NCBI GenBank assembly: GCA_964580995.1
Contig: CAZOMV010000138.1
Span: forward strand, 1-11,593
DNA length: 11,593 nt
Direction: 5' to 3'
DNA from: JAKJEP01 sp964580995
GTDB lineage: Bacteria; Planctomycetota; Phycisphaerae; Sedimentisphaerales; SM23-30
Shown here: one piece after another, positions 1-7,337 of the stretch
Layout of the letters: each line of letters opens with the position of its first letter
How positions within the stretch are numbered: the stretch's first letter is position 1
Notes under the pieces: generated by a model
What the model was told of the DNA's origin: nothing
Database searches by the model: none
Seen by the model: only the letters and a program-made list of their open reading frames with translations
Program-made: the position numbers and the translations under genes

Positions 1-1
1 G

Positions 2-232
2 ATAAATTTTTTCAAAAAAATTTATTTTGCCATCTACTGCGGAACTTGGGCTAATGATGAATTGAAAATCGTACAAATCCTTCTGGAGAATAACGCCGAT
101 ACGGAAATAACCAACAACGGCGGCCAAACCCCACTCCAGATCGCTGCGGAAAAAGGCCTATCGGAGATTGCCGCCCTGTTACGCAGCCATGCCCATCCGC
201 AGTCACAGGAAAGTTCGCACCAGGCCCAGTAA
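2..232 (+). CDS. Ankyrin-repeat protein, C-terminal fragment (5' end outside window)
   Basis: The frame ending at the TAA at 230-232 is open to the left edge, so only the last 76 residues are visible. They read as the end of an ankyrin array. One partial repeat ends in KIVQILLENNADTEITNN, and a final repeat starts GGQTPLQIAAEKGLSEIAALL, with the TPL hairpin motif and the helix pair typical of ankyrin. A short polar tail rich in Gln, Ser and His follows. Ankyrin repeats mediate protein-protein contacts; partner, cell location and total size cannot be judged. The last 30 bases overlap the 3' end of the convergent chromate transporter gene. The family call is firm for such a short piece, because the LLENNAD and TPLQIAA motifs are diagnostic. 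Confidence 0.8.
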   Translation: MNFFKKIYFAIYCGTWANDELKIVQILLENNADTEITNNGGQTPLQIAAEKGLSEIAALLRSHAHPQSQESSHQAQ

Positions 233-1327
233 GGCCCCCCCGGCAATCAGCCAGGTCGAATTGATTTTGAACCGGACCAGCAGACCCAGCGAAACCAGCG
301 TAATCAAAATACTAAACGGATCAATCAGCGTGGCCCGGCCCAACTGCCAGGTCACAGCCGCCATCAAACTCAGCGAGGAAATATTGACGCCGTCCAGCAG
401 GCTGCCCAGCCAGGGGGATTTCCGCATCCGCGGGATCAGCGGATTCGACAGCGCCACGAAAACAAAAGACGGCAGAAAAATTCCGGCGGTGGCTAGCAGC
501 GCCCCCGGCACCCCGGCCAGAAGATACCCGATAAAGGTAGCGGAGGTGAACAGCGGCCCCGGCGTGACCTGCCCGATGGCGATGGCATCGATCAACTGCG
601 GATCGGTCAGCCACCCCAGCCACACCACCAGATCCGCCCGGAGGAAGGCCAGCAGGACATACCCGCTGCCGTACAAGATCGCTCCTATCTTCAGAAAAAT
701 CAAAAACAGCGAGGACAGCGTAACCGGCTGAACCGCCTGCACCAGCAGCCCGATACCGCCCAGCGGAAGCAGGGAAACGCCCATCAGCCGGTTTCGCAGC
801 CGATGCGCATTCAGGACAATCATCACCGCCAAGCCCCCGCCAAACAGCAGAGCCACTTCGTTGATCCCCATAAAATACAGGACCAGAATCCCCAAACCAG
901 CCAGGGCGGTAACCGGACCTTTCACCGCCTTTTTTCCCAGATTCCACAGGGCCTGCACCACAATGGCGATAATGACCGGTTTGATGCCGTAGAAAATCCA
1001 TTGGGCCTGCGGCACCGTCCCAAACCGCACATACAGCCAGGCCAGCACCAGGACAATCAGGGTAGCCGGCACCATAAAACCCAGACCCCCCAGCACCAAC
1101 CCTTTCCAGCCCGCCCGCAAATACCCAATATGGATGGCCATTTCGGTGGAATTCGGGCCGGGAATCAGATTGGTCGCCCCCACCAGATCCAGAAATTGCT
1201 GATCCGTCAGCCATTTCCGCTTCTTCACGATTTCATCGTGCATGATCCCGATATGGGCCGCCGGCCCGCCGAAGGCAAACGTCCCCAGCTTCAAAAACAA
1301 TCCGGCTACTTCCATCCATTTCTTCAT
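203..1327 (-). CDS. chrA: Chromate transporter, two-domain ChrA type
   Basis: A 374-residue, very hydrophobic membrane protein of the CHR (chromate ion transporter) family. Characterised members export chromate and confer chromate resistance. The two-domain form is visible as an internal duplication. Residues 11-26 (FLKLGTFAFGGPAAHI) are echoed at 211-225 (FLKIGAILYGSGYVL). The segment around 49-73, with IPGPNSTEMAIHIGY, is echoed at 251-272, with VTPGPLFTSATFIGY. Length fits two-domain family members (roughly 370-450 aa). The gene starts 28 bp after the trmB stop and is probably cotranscribed with it. No clear Shine-Dalgarno precedes the ATG, so translation may depend on the upstream gene. 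The last 30 bp overlap the convergent ankyrin gene. Many environmental ChrA homologues are untested, so chromate as the real substrate is a family inference. Confidence 0.93.
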   Translation of the reverse strand: MKKWMEVAGLFLKLGTFAFGGPAAHIGIMHDEIVKKRKWLTDQQFLDLVGATNLIPGPNSTEMAIHIGYLRAGWKGLVLGGLGFMVPATLIVLVLAWLYVRFGTVPQAQWIFYGIKPVIIAIVVQALWNLGKKAVKGPVTALAGLGILVLYFMGINEVALLFGGGLAVMIVLNAHRLRNRLMGVSLLPLGGIGLLVQAVQPVTLSSLFLIFLKIGAILYGSGYVLLAFLRADLVVWLGWLTDPQLIDAIAIGQVTPGPLFTSATFIGYLLAGVPGALLATAGIFLPSFVFVALSNPLIPRMRKSPWLGSLLDGVNISSLSLMAAVTWQLGRATLIDPFSILITLVSLGLLVRFKINSTWLIAGGALLGLVRTFL

Positions 1328-1355
1328 AAATGCTACTGCCGCTTTAGATATAGGC

Positions 1356-1979
1356 TCAGCGTTTTTTCACCGCCAGGGTATAAATGGCCCGGCCTTCTTT
1401 CAGATATTTTCGTTCGAAATTGGAGCCGACCCATTCCCCCGGATCGGCGGCGTCAGCAGGATAAAATTCCACCGGCTCAAACAATTCCGCTATCCCCGGC
1501 TCCTGCAAAAGCACCTGCGACATGATTTCAAAATACTCCGCATGGTCGGTGGCCGTCCGCAGTTGCCCCCCACCCACCAGACAGCGCCAGACCTGCCGGA
1601 TATTTTCCGGGGTGAAAAACCGCCGCTTCTGATGACGCCGCTTGGGCCAGGGGTCAGGAAAATACACATGAAAGGCCCCAACGCTGCTATCCGGCACGAA
1701 ACGTCCGATAAACTCCCGGGCATCGGCCCGCAAAATCCGCACATTGGCCATTTCCCACCGCCGTATCCGGTCGGCGCAGTACCGATAAAACTCATTGGCC
1801 CACTCAATCCCCAGAAAATTAATCTCCGGATGCAATCGGGCCTGATTTAAGATAAAGGTTCCCTTGCCGGACCCTACCTCGATATGAACGGGGCCGGACC
1901 GACCAAATAAAACCCCTAAGTCCATTGGTGGGCTATACTTATCTATATCAACAATTATTTCTTCTAACGTTTTTGGCAA
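1356..1979 (-). CDS. trmB: tRNA (guanine-N7-)-methyltransferase
   Basis: Class I SAM-dependent methyltransferase that forms m7G46 in the variable loop of tRNAs in the cytoplasm. It has 207 residues, a normal bacterial TrmB size. Seen in order: the SAM-binding motif I HIEVGSGKG (32-40), the acidic IEW after the second strand (58-60), the TrmB signature FPDPWPK followed by a basic HQKRR stretch (107-120), TDHAEY (144-149), and the C-terminal SNFERKYLKEGRAIY (186-200), which matches the TxFE-type substrate-binding end of the family. The start is a TTG. It is preferred because GGAG lies 8 nt upstream and because the first downstream ATG (codon 20) would cut into the N-terminal region before motif I. 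First gene of a probable trmB-chrA transcript, divergent from the isochorismatase-like gene. Confidence 0.95.
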   Translation of the reverse strand: MPKTLEEIIVDIDKYSPPMDLGVLFGRSGPVHIEVGSGKGTFILNQARLHPEINFLGIEWANEFYRYCADRIRRWEMANVRILRADAREFIGRFVPDSSVGAFHVYFPDPWPKRRHQKRRFFTPENIRQVWRCLVGGGQLRTATDHAEYFEIMSQVLLQEPGIAELFEPVEFYPADAADPGEWVGSNFERKYLKEGRAIYTLAVKKR

Positions 1980-2009
1980 TCAAATTTCTCCGGATTATTT
2001 ATGTTTCGC

Positions 2010-2039
2010 TTGCATTCAACAAATATGGAGGACTATGAT
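2010..2039 (+). promoter_or_regulatory. Candidate sigma70-type promoter for the isochorismatase-like/pyk pair
   Basis: TTGCAT (2010-2015) and TATGAT (2034-2039) are separated by 18 bp and resemble -35 and -10 boxes. Transcription would start near 2046, leaving a leader of about 125 nt before the ATG at 2171. No riboswitch was recognised in that leader. Based on motif match only; planctomycete promoters are poorly characterised. Confidence 0.4.
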
Positions 2040-2063
2040 ATAGCAACTGGGACTTATCGGCAA
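2035..2063 (-). promoter_or_regulatory. Candidate sigma70-type promoter for trmB-chrA
   Basis: Read on the minus strand, TTGCCG (2063-2058) and TATCAT (2040-2035) have a 17-bp spacer. The -10 box almost coincides with that of the opposing candidate promoter, so the two would compete for polymerase. Expected start is near 2028, giving a leader of about 48 nt ahead of the TTG start at 1979. Confidence 0.35.
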
Positions 2064-2170
2064 GGTTTGTAAATATATCCGTTCAATAGTCTTAAAGCTA
2101 TCGAGCCAGGAAGTCGATTGGATTTAGAGGTAGAGTAGTCTATAGATTTTTCTGACAAAGGGATTGAATT

Positions 2171-2857
2171 ATGGTAGGGCTGCTGAGAAGAAAAACCAGA
2201 CGAGTCCTGATCGACATTGACACTCAAATCGATGCCTTTTGCATGAACGGCCGCGACCGTTCCAATCCGTTGCGAGCCATCCGCAGGCTCATCGCCTGGG
2301 GCAGGGTCTATAAGTACCCCATTATTTCGACCGCTTTGGCACGTAGATCCGATTCCGCCTTTGAGCTGCCCGACTATGTTCCCCGTTGCGTCGAAGGAAC
2401 ACCGGGCCAGGAAAAAATCAACTATACCATCGCACCCTCCTTCGTCCGTTTCGGCCCCGAAAACCGTCTCGATCTGCCCAGAAATATCCTTACCACCTAT
2501 CAACAGGTCATTTTTGAAAAAAGGGTGGCGGATCCCTTTACCCAGCCGCGGGCCGATCGGCTGCTTACCGATGTCAAAGCGGACGAACTAATCGTCTTCG
2601 GAATCGGGGCCGAAGATGCTGTCAAAGAAACCGTTTTAGGCCTGCTGAATCGCAGAAAAAAAGTGCTGATCGTCGCGGATGCCATTATGGGCCACGAAGA
2701 TAAAACCACCAATCTGGCTCTCCGGCAGATGGAAACCAAGGGTGCCAAAATTGTCACGACCGAATCCCTCACCGGAAAAAGCAAACTGACCGGCAAGGCG
2801 GGTATTCTTCAACGGTTGAAGATGCCGTTTTCCGTAACTTCCCAATCTAATAATTAA
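2171..2857 (+). CDS. Isochorismatase-fold (cysteine hydrolase-like) protein lacking the catalytic Cys
   Basis: A 228-residue protein with the isochorismatase/nicotinamidase alpha-beta fold. Seen: the first strand with DxQ-type LIDIDTQIDAF (14-23, catalytic-type Asp17), EGTPGQEKI (75-83, the usual PGTPG loop), VIFEKRVADPF (113-123, with Lys117 at the catalytic Lys site), and FGIGAEDAVKET (143-154). In active members this last segment reads GxxxxxCV and supplies the nucleophilic cysteine; here the position is Ala150. Asp and Lys are therefore kept but Cys is not, so ordinary amidase or hydrolase chemistry is unlikely and a binding or regulatory role is possible. An AAGGGA ribosome binding site lies 8 nt before the ATG. 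The stop is 10 bp upstream of pyruvate kinase, so the two genes probably share a transcript. No substrate can be named. Confidence 0.83.
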   Translation: MVGLLRRKTRRVLIDIDTQIDAFCMNGRDRSNPLRAIRRLIAWGRVYKYPIISTALARRSDSAFELPDYVPRCVEGTPGQEKINYTIAPSFVRFGPENRLDLPRNILTTYQQVIFEKRVADPFTQPRADRLLTDVKADELIVFGIGAEDAVKETVLGLLNRRKKVLIVADAIMGHEDKTTNLALRQMETKGAKIVTTESLTGKSKLTGKAGILQRLKMPFSVTSQSNN

Positions 2858-2867
2858 ATCGAATCCT

Positions 2868-4304
2868 ATGATTAAAACCAAAATAGTAGCGACCCTCGGC
2901 CCCTCTTCCAGCCAACCCGAACAACTCGAAGCCCTGATCGCCAGCGGCGTGGATGTCTTCCGTTTGAATTTCTCGCATGGGGATCTGGACAAACACGCCG
3001 AAGTGCTTCAGAATCTCAATCAAATCCGGGCGAAGCATCACCATTCCACCGCCATCATGGGCGATTTGTGCGGCCCGAAGATTCGCACCTCCAAAATCGA
3101 GCCGGAAGGGCAGGAATTGCATCCGGGCGATGAGGTAACGATTCACGCCGGCATGGAAACCGGTGCGGCCGCCTGCTTCGGCACCAATTATTCCAACTTT
3201 TTCCGCGATGTCGAAGTCGGCCAGCGGGTCCTGATCGACGACGGCCAGATCGCCATGGAGATCACCCAGCAGTTCAAGGATAAAGTCATCTGCAAGGTAA
3301 GTGTCGGCGGCTTCCTCTTCAGCCACAAGGGCATCAATCTGCCGGATACCAACATCTCCGTCCCTTCGATCACCGAACGGGACTGGCAATGCGTGGACTG
3401 GGCCATTGAACACAAACTGGATTTCCTGGCCCTGAGTTTCGTCCGCAGCGACTCAGACATTAAGCAGCTTTTAAAATACATCCATAAAGCCGACTCCACC
3501 ATTAAAGTCATCGCGAAAATCGAAAAACCGGAAGCCCTGGAACATCTGGAAAATATTGTCCAGGCCAGTGACGCCGTCCTGGTCGCCCGCGGGGATATGG
3601 GGGTGGAGATGGATCTGGCCCAGGTGCCCCTCTATCAGAAACGCATCACCCAACTTTGCCGCCGGCTGGGCAAGCCCGTCATTGTTGCCACCCAGATGCT
3701 GCAATCCATGATCGAAAGCCCCACCCCAACCCGGGCCGAGGTTTCCGACATCGCCAACGCGATTATGGACTATACCGATGCCGTCATGCTCTCCGGCGAA
3801 ACCGCCGTCGGTAAATACCCCCTGCACGCCGTGCGCACCATTACCCGAATCGCCAAAGTTACCGAAACCTTCATGGATCAAATGGACCTGCCGCGCCCGC
3901 GAATCGAAACCAACGATGAATTGGCCGTTGCCGCCGCCATCGCCCGTACGGTCGCCCAGATGATCGATGAAATCGGCGCCAAGCTGGTGGCTGTCTGGTC
4001 CCAGACCGGCTCCACCGCCCAACTGCTCAGCAAGGCCCGTATTGATGTCCCTATTATAGCCATGAGCTCCGATGAGTATGCCTGCCGCCAGATGAGCCTG
4101 CACTATGGTGTGATCCCCATCTGCATCCCCGTCCCCGGCGACATCCGCGCATTCGCCGACCTGACCGACAAACTCTCCCTCGAAAACCATTGGGCCCAGC
4201 CCGGCGACTATGTCGTCCACATCGCCGGCCGGCCCCTCGGCGCCCCCGGTACCACCAACGCCATCATGGTCCATACCCTCGTCACCCCGCCCCATCCATC
4301 CTGA
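2868..4304 (+). CDS. pyk: Pyruvate kinase
   Basis: Catalyses the last step of glycolysis, phosphoenolpyruvate plus ADP to pyruvate plus ATP, in the cytoplasm, normally as a tetramer. At 478 residues it is full length. Seen: the N-terminal KIVATLGPSS (4-14), FRLNFSHGD (31-39) with the Arg, Asn, Ser and His of the active-site and metal cluster, GPKIR (69-73), the signature VIAKIEKPEAL with catalytic-type Lys217 (214-224), the ARGDMGVE metal-binding segment (240-247), and the MLQSMIESPTPTRAE loop (277-291). A C-terminal allosteric domain follows from about residue 340. Lys71 in GPKIR occupies the position that is Glu in K+-dependent enzymes such as rabbit muscle (Glu117), which suggests K+-independent activity. 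It starts 10 bp after the isochorismatase-like stop with no clear Shine-Dalgarno, which fits coupled translation. Confidence 0.98.
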   Translation: MIKTKIVATLGPSSSQPEQLEALIASGVDVFRLNFSHGDLDKHAEVLQNLNQIRAKHHHSTAIMGDLCGPKIRTSKIEPEGQELHPGDEVTIHAGMETGAAACFGTNYSNFFRDVEVGQRVLIDDGQIAMEITQQFKDKVICKVSVGGFLFSHKGINLPDTNISVPSITERDWQCVDWAIEHKLDFLALSFVRSDSDIKQLLKYIHKADSTIKVIAKIEKPEALEHLENIVQASDAVLVARGDMGVEMDLAQVPLYQKRITQLCRRLGKPVIVATQMLQSMIESPTPTRAEVSDIANAIMDYTDAVMLSGETAVGKYPLHAVRTITRIAKVTETFMDQMDLPRPRIETNDELAVAAAIARTVAQMIDEIGAKLVAVWSQTGSTAQLLSKARIDVPIIAMSSDEYACRQMSLHYGVIPICIPVPGDIRAFADLTDKLSLENHWAQPGDYVVHIAGRPLGAPGTTNAIMVHTLVTPPHPS

Positions 4305-4484
4305 TTCTTTCGCGTTCGGCTCCATTCCGGGCCGGCAGACCGGGTTCCTCGTCCATCATCCCTGGAATAAAGTAAAAACCAAACGGCAAATACGCCCGGA
4401 TCCCATCCTTTGGACCAAAAACGGCCCCGTCGCTGATAATCCCGCACGCGGGCCGAAAACGGTCAAATATTAACACCCAATTTT

Positions 4485-4500
4485 AAAGAGGACCCTCATG
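4485..4500 (+). promoter_or_regulatory. Strong ribosome binding site leading into an out-of-frame ATG
   Basis: AAAGAGGA (4485-4492) sits 5 nt before the ATG at 4498, the best Shine-Dalgarno near the methyltransferase gene. That ATG opens a 71-codon frame (stop at 4713) different from the methyltransferase frame. It may serve a translated leader, or betray a frameshift between 4500 and 4560. The rest of the pyk-FkbM gap (4305-4484) shows no recognisable gene or terminator, only weak short stems such as GGCCG-AAAA-CGGTC at 4451-4464. Confidence 0.5.
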
Positions 4501-4529
4501 AAAATCCGATACGTAACAGAAAAGCACAT

Positions 4530-5780
4530 ATGGGAGAACCACGTCTTATGGCAAAAGACAATTTCACAATCTCGGTCCATCATATTGGGGGCCGCTGCGG
4601 CACCCGGGTATTTCCCAAACTTCCCGCCGAATATGAAAAAGACCTGGAGAATGTCTTATATGAAGCGGATACAAGTTGCATTAGCCAAATGGAAAGCCAG
4701 ACAAAACATTTAGCTTCCCAGCAAGTCATCCTGCCCTATTGCATAGCTGGGCATACCGGAAAAGCGGATTTCCATCTGCTTGCCGATCGTTATGAAAGTA
4801 CTCTCGAAAAACCAAATGTCGATAATGCAAGATATTATTTTAACGGATTCGGCTGGGATCATGACCTGAGAGGGGTAATCGACGAAATATGTCAGGTAGA
4901 GGTTATAACATTAGATGATTTGTATTCAAATCCCTCCGCAAAGGCGGCCCTTCCCGATTTTCTTTCCATTGACACAGAAGGTACCGAACCTGGCATTTTA
5001 AATGGCGCAAAAAACATCCTGAAAACAAAACTGCTCATGGTACAGTGCGAATTCGACCTTGACAATACACAGAGCAAATTACAACATATCACCCGTGAAT
5101 ACGGTTTTCGTACGGCGGAAGTTCAACTTGCCAATTCTACTCACACCAGCTATAAACCGGTACCCATTGGGCTGCGGGGGGCAAAAGGCAATTCCCCCAT
5201 TTTTGGAGAGATTCTATTTTACAAAAATCCTAAATATATCGTAGCCAATCATCCGGACCCAAAACTCGATTTATTAAAAGCGGCTTTTATTGCCTTCGTG
5301 CAATTCCACATCCAGGATGCTTTTGAGTATCTATGGGAATTCGAAACCATGAGCAACAGCAAGGAATATCTCCAACAAGTGCAGGATAAGAAAACCTATT
5401 TGAAATTCTTGAATTTATTTATGGGTATTTCCGCCAGTTATCCGAATATCGTACCCTTAAAATATTCGACTATTTTCCCCACCCCGGAAATGAGAAAAAA
5501 TCGTTTCGCGAATTCCGTGATTCCGAGTTCCGAGGAGTTAAAAAAAAGTTATTTCCAATACGTGGATCGGAAAGAACTGAAAGGATTTATTCCTCAATTG
5601 TTTAGCGAAAACTATATCGGCATCGAACAATTGTGTTTACAATGCGGATTTAAGGAACACGCAGACGCTATCCGAAAACAGAGATTGCAAGATATTGTGC
5701 GATCGCTCGGTATGTTAGGACTCGTTGTCCGAGAAAAGGATACTTACAAACTCTCCATGGAGACATTCAATAATTTATAA
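4530..5780 (+). CDS. FkbM-family methyltransferase domain protein with long unknown C-terminus
   Basis: 416 residues from the ATG at 4530; the ATG at 4548 (Met7, with GGGAG 11 nt upstream) is an equally good start. The N-terminal half resembles FkbM-type SAM-dependent methyltransferases. A first strand with a glycine loop, VHHIGGRCG (16-24), stands where the SAM-binding VDxGAxxG motif is usual. Then come VEVITLDDLY (123-132) and DFLSIDTEGTEPGIL (143-157), the hallmark LDD...IDxEGxE of the family, followed by a strand ending VQCEFD (171-176). FkbM enzymes mainly O-methylate sugars or natural products. Residues from about 235 to 416 are helical and charged and not recognised. Base composition is visibly AT-richer than pyk or trmB, suggesting acquisition by transfer. 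Neighbours give no pathway, so the substrate is unknown. Confidence 0.8.
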   Translation: MGEPRLMAKDNFTISVHHIGGRCGTRVFPKLPAEYEKDLENVLYEADTSCISQMESQTKHLASQQVILPYCIAGHTGKADFHLLADRYESTLEKPNVDNARYYFNGFGWDHDLRGVIDEICQVEVITLDDLYSNPSAKAALPDFLSIDTEGTEPGILNGAKNILKTKLLMVQCEFDLDNTQSKLQHITREYGFRTAEVQLANSTHTSYKPVPIGLRGAKGNSPIFGEILFYKNPKYIVANHPDPKLDLLKAAFIAFVQFHIQDAFEYLWEFETMSNSKEYLQQVQDKKTYLKFLNLFMGISASYPNIVPLKYSTIFPTPEMRKNRFANSVIPSSEELKKSYFQYVDRKELKGFIPQLFSENYIGIEQLCLQCGFKEHADAIRKQRLQDIVRSLGMLGLVVREKDTYKLSMETFNNL

Positions 5781-5797
5781 TTGATAATTGATAATTG
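5777..5797. repeat. Three tandem copies of ATAATTG
   Basis: The 7-bp unit ATAATTG is repeated three times without interruption, and the first copy contains the TAA stop of the upstream gene (5778-5780). Such a tract can change in copy number by slippage. No function is apparent. Confidence 0.85.
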
Positions 5798-5869
5798 ATT
5801 CCAAAAATAGCTTCTTAGCCTACACTTGACAAAATACTTCACGAACGGAAGCCCATTGCTGCAAAATCC

Positions 5870-5910
5870 AAAAAAGTTGCCCTGAAAACACCTTGCCTTC
5901 AGAGCAACTT
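5870..5910 (-). terminator. Intrinsic terminator of the oxidoreductase operon
   Basis: AAGTTGC (5874-5880) pairs with GCAACTT (5904-5910). After one C-A mismatch, CTGAA (5882-5886) pairs with TTCAG (5898-5902), leaving an 11-nt loop. Read on the minus strand the hairpin runs straight into six T residues (5875-5870). It lies about 30 bp beyond the stop of the last gene of the minus-strand operon and has no T tract in the plus direction. Confidence 0.85.
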
Positions 5911-5941
5911 AAAATCTAATTTCTTATTCGAATCGCGGTAA

Positions 5942-7300
5942 TTACAACGTCCAGCCTTCGCGGTATTGCCGCTGAACAAACTGGTTGGCCGCTTCACAGT
6001 TGGTAACTTTCATATTGAGGCCGTCCCAGTCCAGCTTCATACCCTGGTTGCGAATCGCCAGGTTGCCCATCACCACCATTTCCGTCAGCGGGCCGGAATA
6101 GTTGAAATTCGAGCTGGCGGGCTTCGATGGATCCTTGCAGGCCCGGACCCAGTCCATCTCGTGGCCGCCCATGTCGCCTTCCACACGCGGCAGGGTCTTC
6201 TGCGGCTGTTTATATTCCTTCATCGCCGATTCCGGAATCAGCCGGGGCGAACGGCCATAGCAGCCGCACATAATCTTGCCCTTATCGCCGACAAACAGCA
6301 CACCGCCATCGCCATCGCCCAGCATCCGGCCCGGCTCCAGTTCTTCCGGCCGCTGCGGCATCAGGCCGCCGTCGTACCAGGCCAATTTAACCGCGGGCAT
6401 ACCTTCCCGTTCCGGGAATTGGTAATGAATAATCGAGGCAACCGGTGCGGTTTCGTCATTCACCTTGGTGGAGCTGGCTTCCACGCTGACCGGGTACCCC
6501 AGTTTCAACGCCCAGAAGGCCGGATCCAGAATATGGCAGGCCATATCGCCGAGTGCTCCGGTGCCGAAATCCCACCACGCCCGCCAGCTAAACGGATGAT
6601 AGGTGGGATGATAGGGACGAGTGGGAGCCGGCCCCAGCCATAAATCCCAGTCCAGCGACGGTGGAACCGGCGGCTGATCCGCGGGCCGGTCAATGCCCTG
6701 CGGCCAGATCGGGCGGTTCGTCCAGGAATGCACTTCCCGCACCGGCCCGATGGCGCCATCCCAGATCCATTCGCAAACCAGCCGAATTCCTTCGCCCGAG
6801 TGCCCCTGATTGCCCATTTGCGTGGCCACTTTCATCTCGCGGGCAATCTCGGTCAGGCGGCGAGCCTCAAATACATTGTGCGTCATCGGTTTCTGCACAT
6901 AGACATGCTTGCCCATCTTCATCGCCATCGCCGCCACCACCGCATGGGTATGGTCCGGCGTGGCCACCACCACCGCATCGATGTTCTTTCCCTCCTTTTC
7001 CAGCATGACCCGGAAATCTTTATACTGCTTGGCCTTGGGATATTCGCTGAAGGTCTTGGCCGCCTTCTCCGAATCCACATCGCACAGCGCCACGATATTT
7101 TGCGAGCTTAACGCATTGATGTTGCTGTGGCCCATGCCGCCCACACCCACGCCGGCGATGTTGAGCTTTTCGCTGGGCGGCGTCTGGCCATTCTGGCCCA
7201 GGACATAACTGGGGATAATCGTGAAGGCCGCCGCCGCGGCTGTCCCACCCAGAAACTCCCGGCGGGAAATACTTTTGTTTTTTTCCAATTTGGTTTTCAT
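5942..7300 (-). CDS. Tat-exported Gfo/Idh/MocA family oxidoreductase (first type)
   Basis: 452 residues. A twin-arginine signal peptide, ISRREFLGG (11-19) followed by an Ala-rich hydrophobic stretch, predicts export of the folded, cofactor-loaded enzyme to the periplasm. The Rossmann domain begins at LNIAGVGVGGMG (46-57), a GxGxxG nucleotide loop, and continues with ALCDVD (71-76), VVVATPDHTH (110-119) and VQKP (135-138), the family's EKP motif with Gln in place of Glu. GDMACHILDP (251-260) supplies the catalytic-type His. The family interconverts hydroxyl and keto groups on sugars, inositols and related polyols with bound NAD(P). It is the last gene of a three-gene operon, 37 bp after the previous stop, with GGAG 11 nt before the ATG, and an intrinsic terminator follows. 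Substrate unknown. Confidence 0.95.
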   Translation of the reverse strand: MKTKLEKNKSISRREFLGGTAAAAAFTIIPSYVLGQNGQTPPSEKLNIAGVGVGGMGHSNINALSSQNIVALCDVDSEKAAKTFSEYPKAKQYKDFRVMLEKEGKNIDAVVVATPDHTHAVVAAMAMKMGKHVYVQKPMTHNVFEARRLTEIAREMKVATQMGNQGHSGEGIRLVCEWIWDGAIGPVREVHSWTNRPIWPQGIDRPADQPPVPPSLDWDLWLGPAPTRPYHPTYHPFSWRAWWDFGTGALGDMACHILDPAFWALKLGYPVSVEASSTKVNDETAPVASIIHYQFPEREGMPAVKLAWYDGGLMPQRPEELEPGRMLGDGDGGVLFVGDKGKIMCGCYGRSPRLIPESAMKEYKQPQKTLPRVEGDMGGHEMDWVRACKDPSKPASSNFNYSGPLTEMVVMGNLAIRNQGMKLDWDGLNMKVTNCEAANQFVQRQYREGWTL

Positions 7301-7337
7301 AAGATACTATACTCCAAAAATAAATTTACTTTTTCGG

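Noticed and set aside
4282..4476. Minus-strand 64-codon frame in the gap after pyk
   Set aside because: GTG start without a Shine-Dalgarno, overlaps pyk and resembles no known protein.
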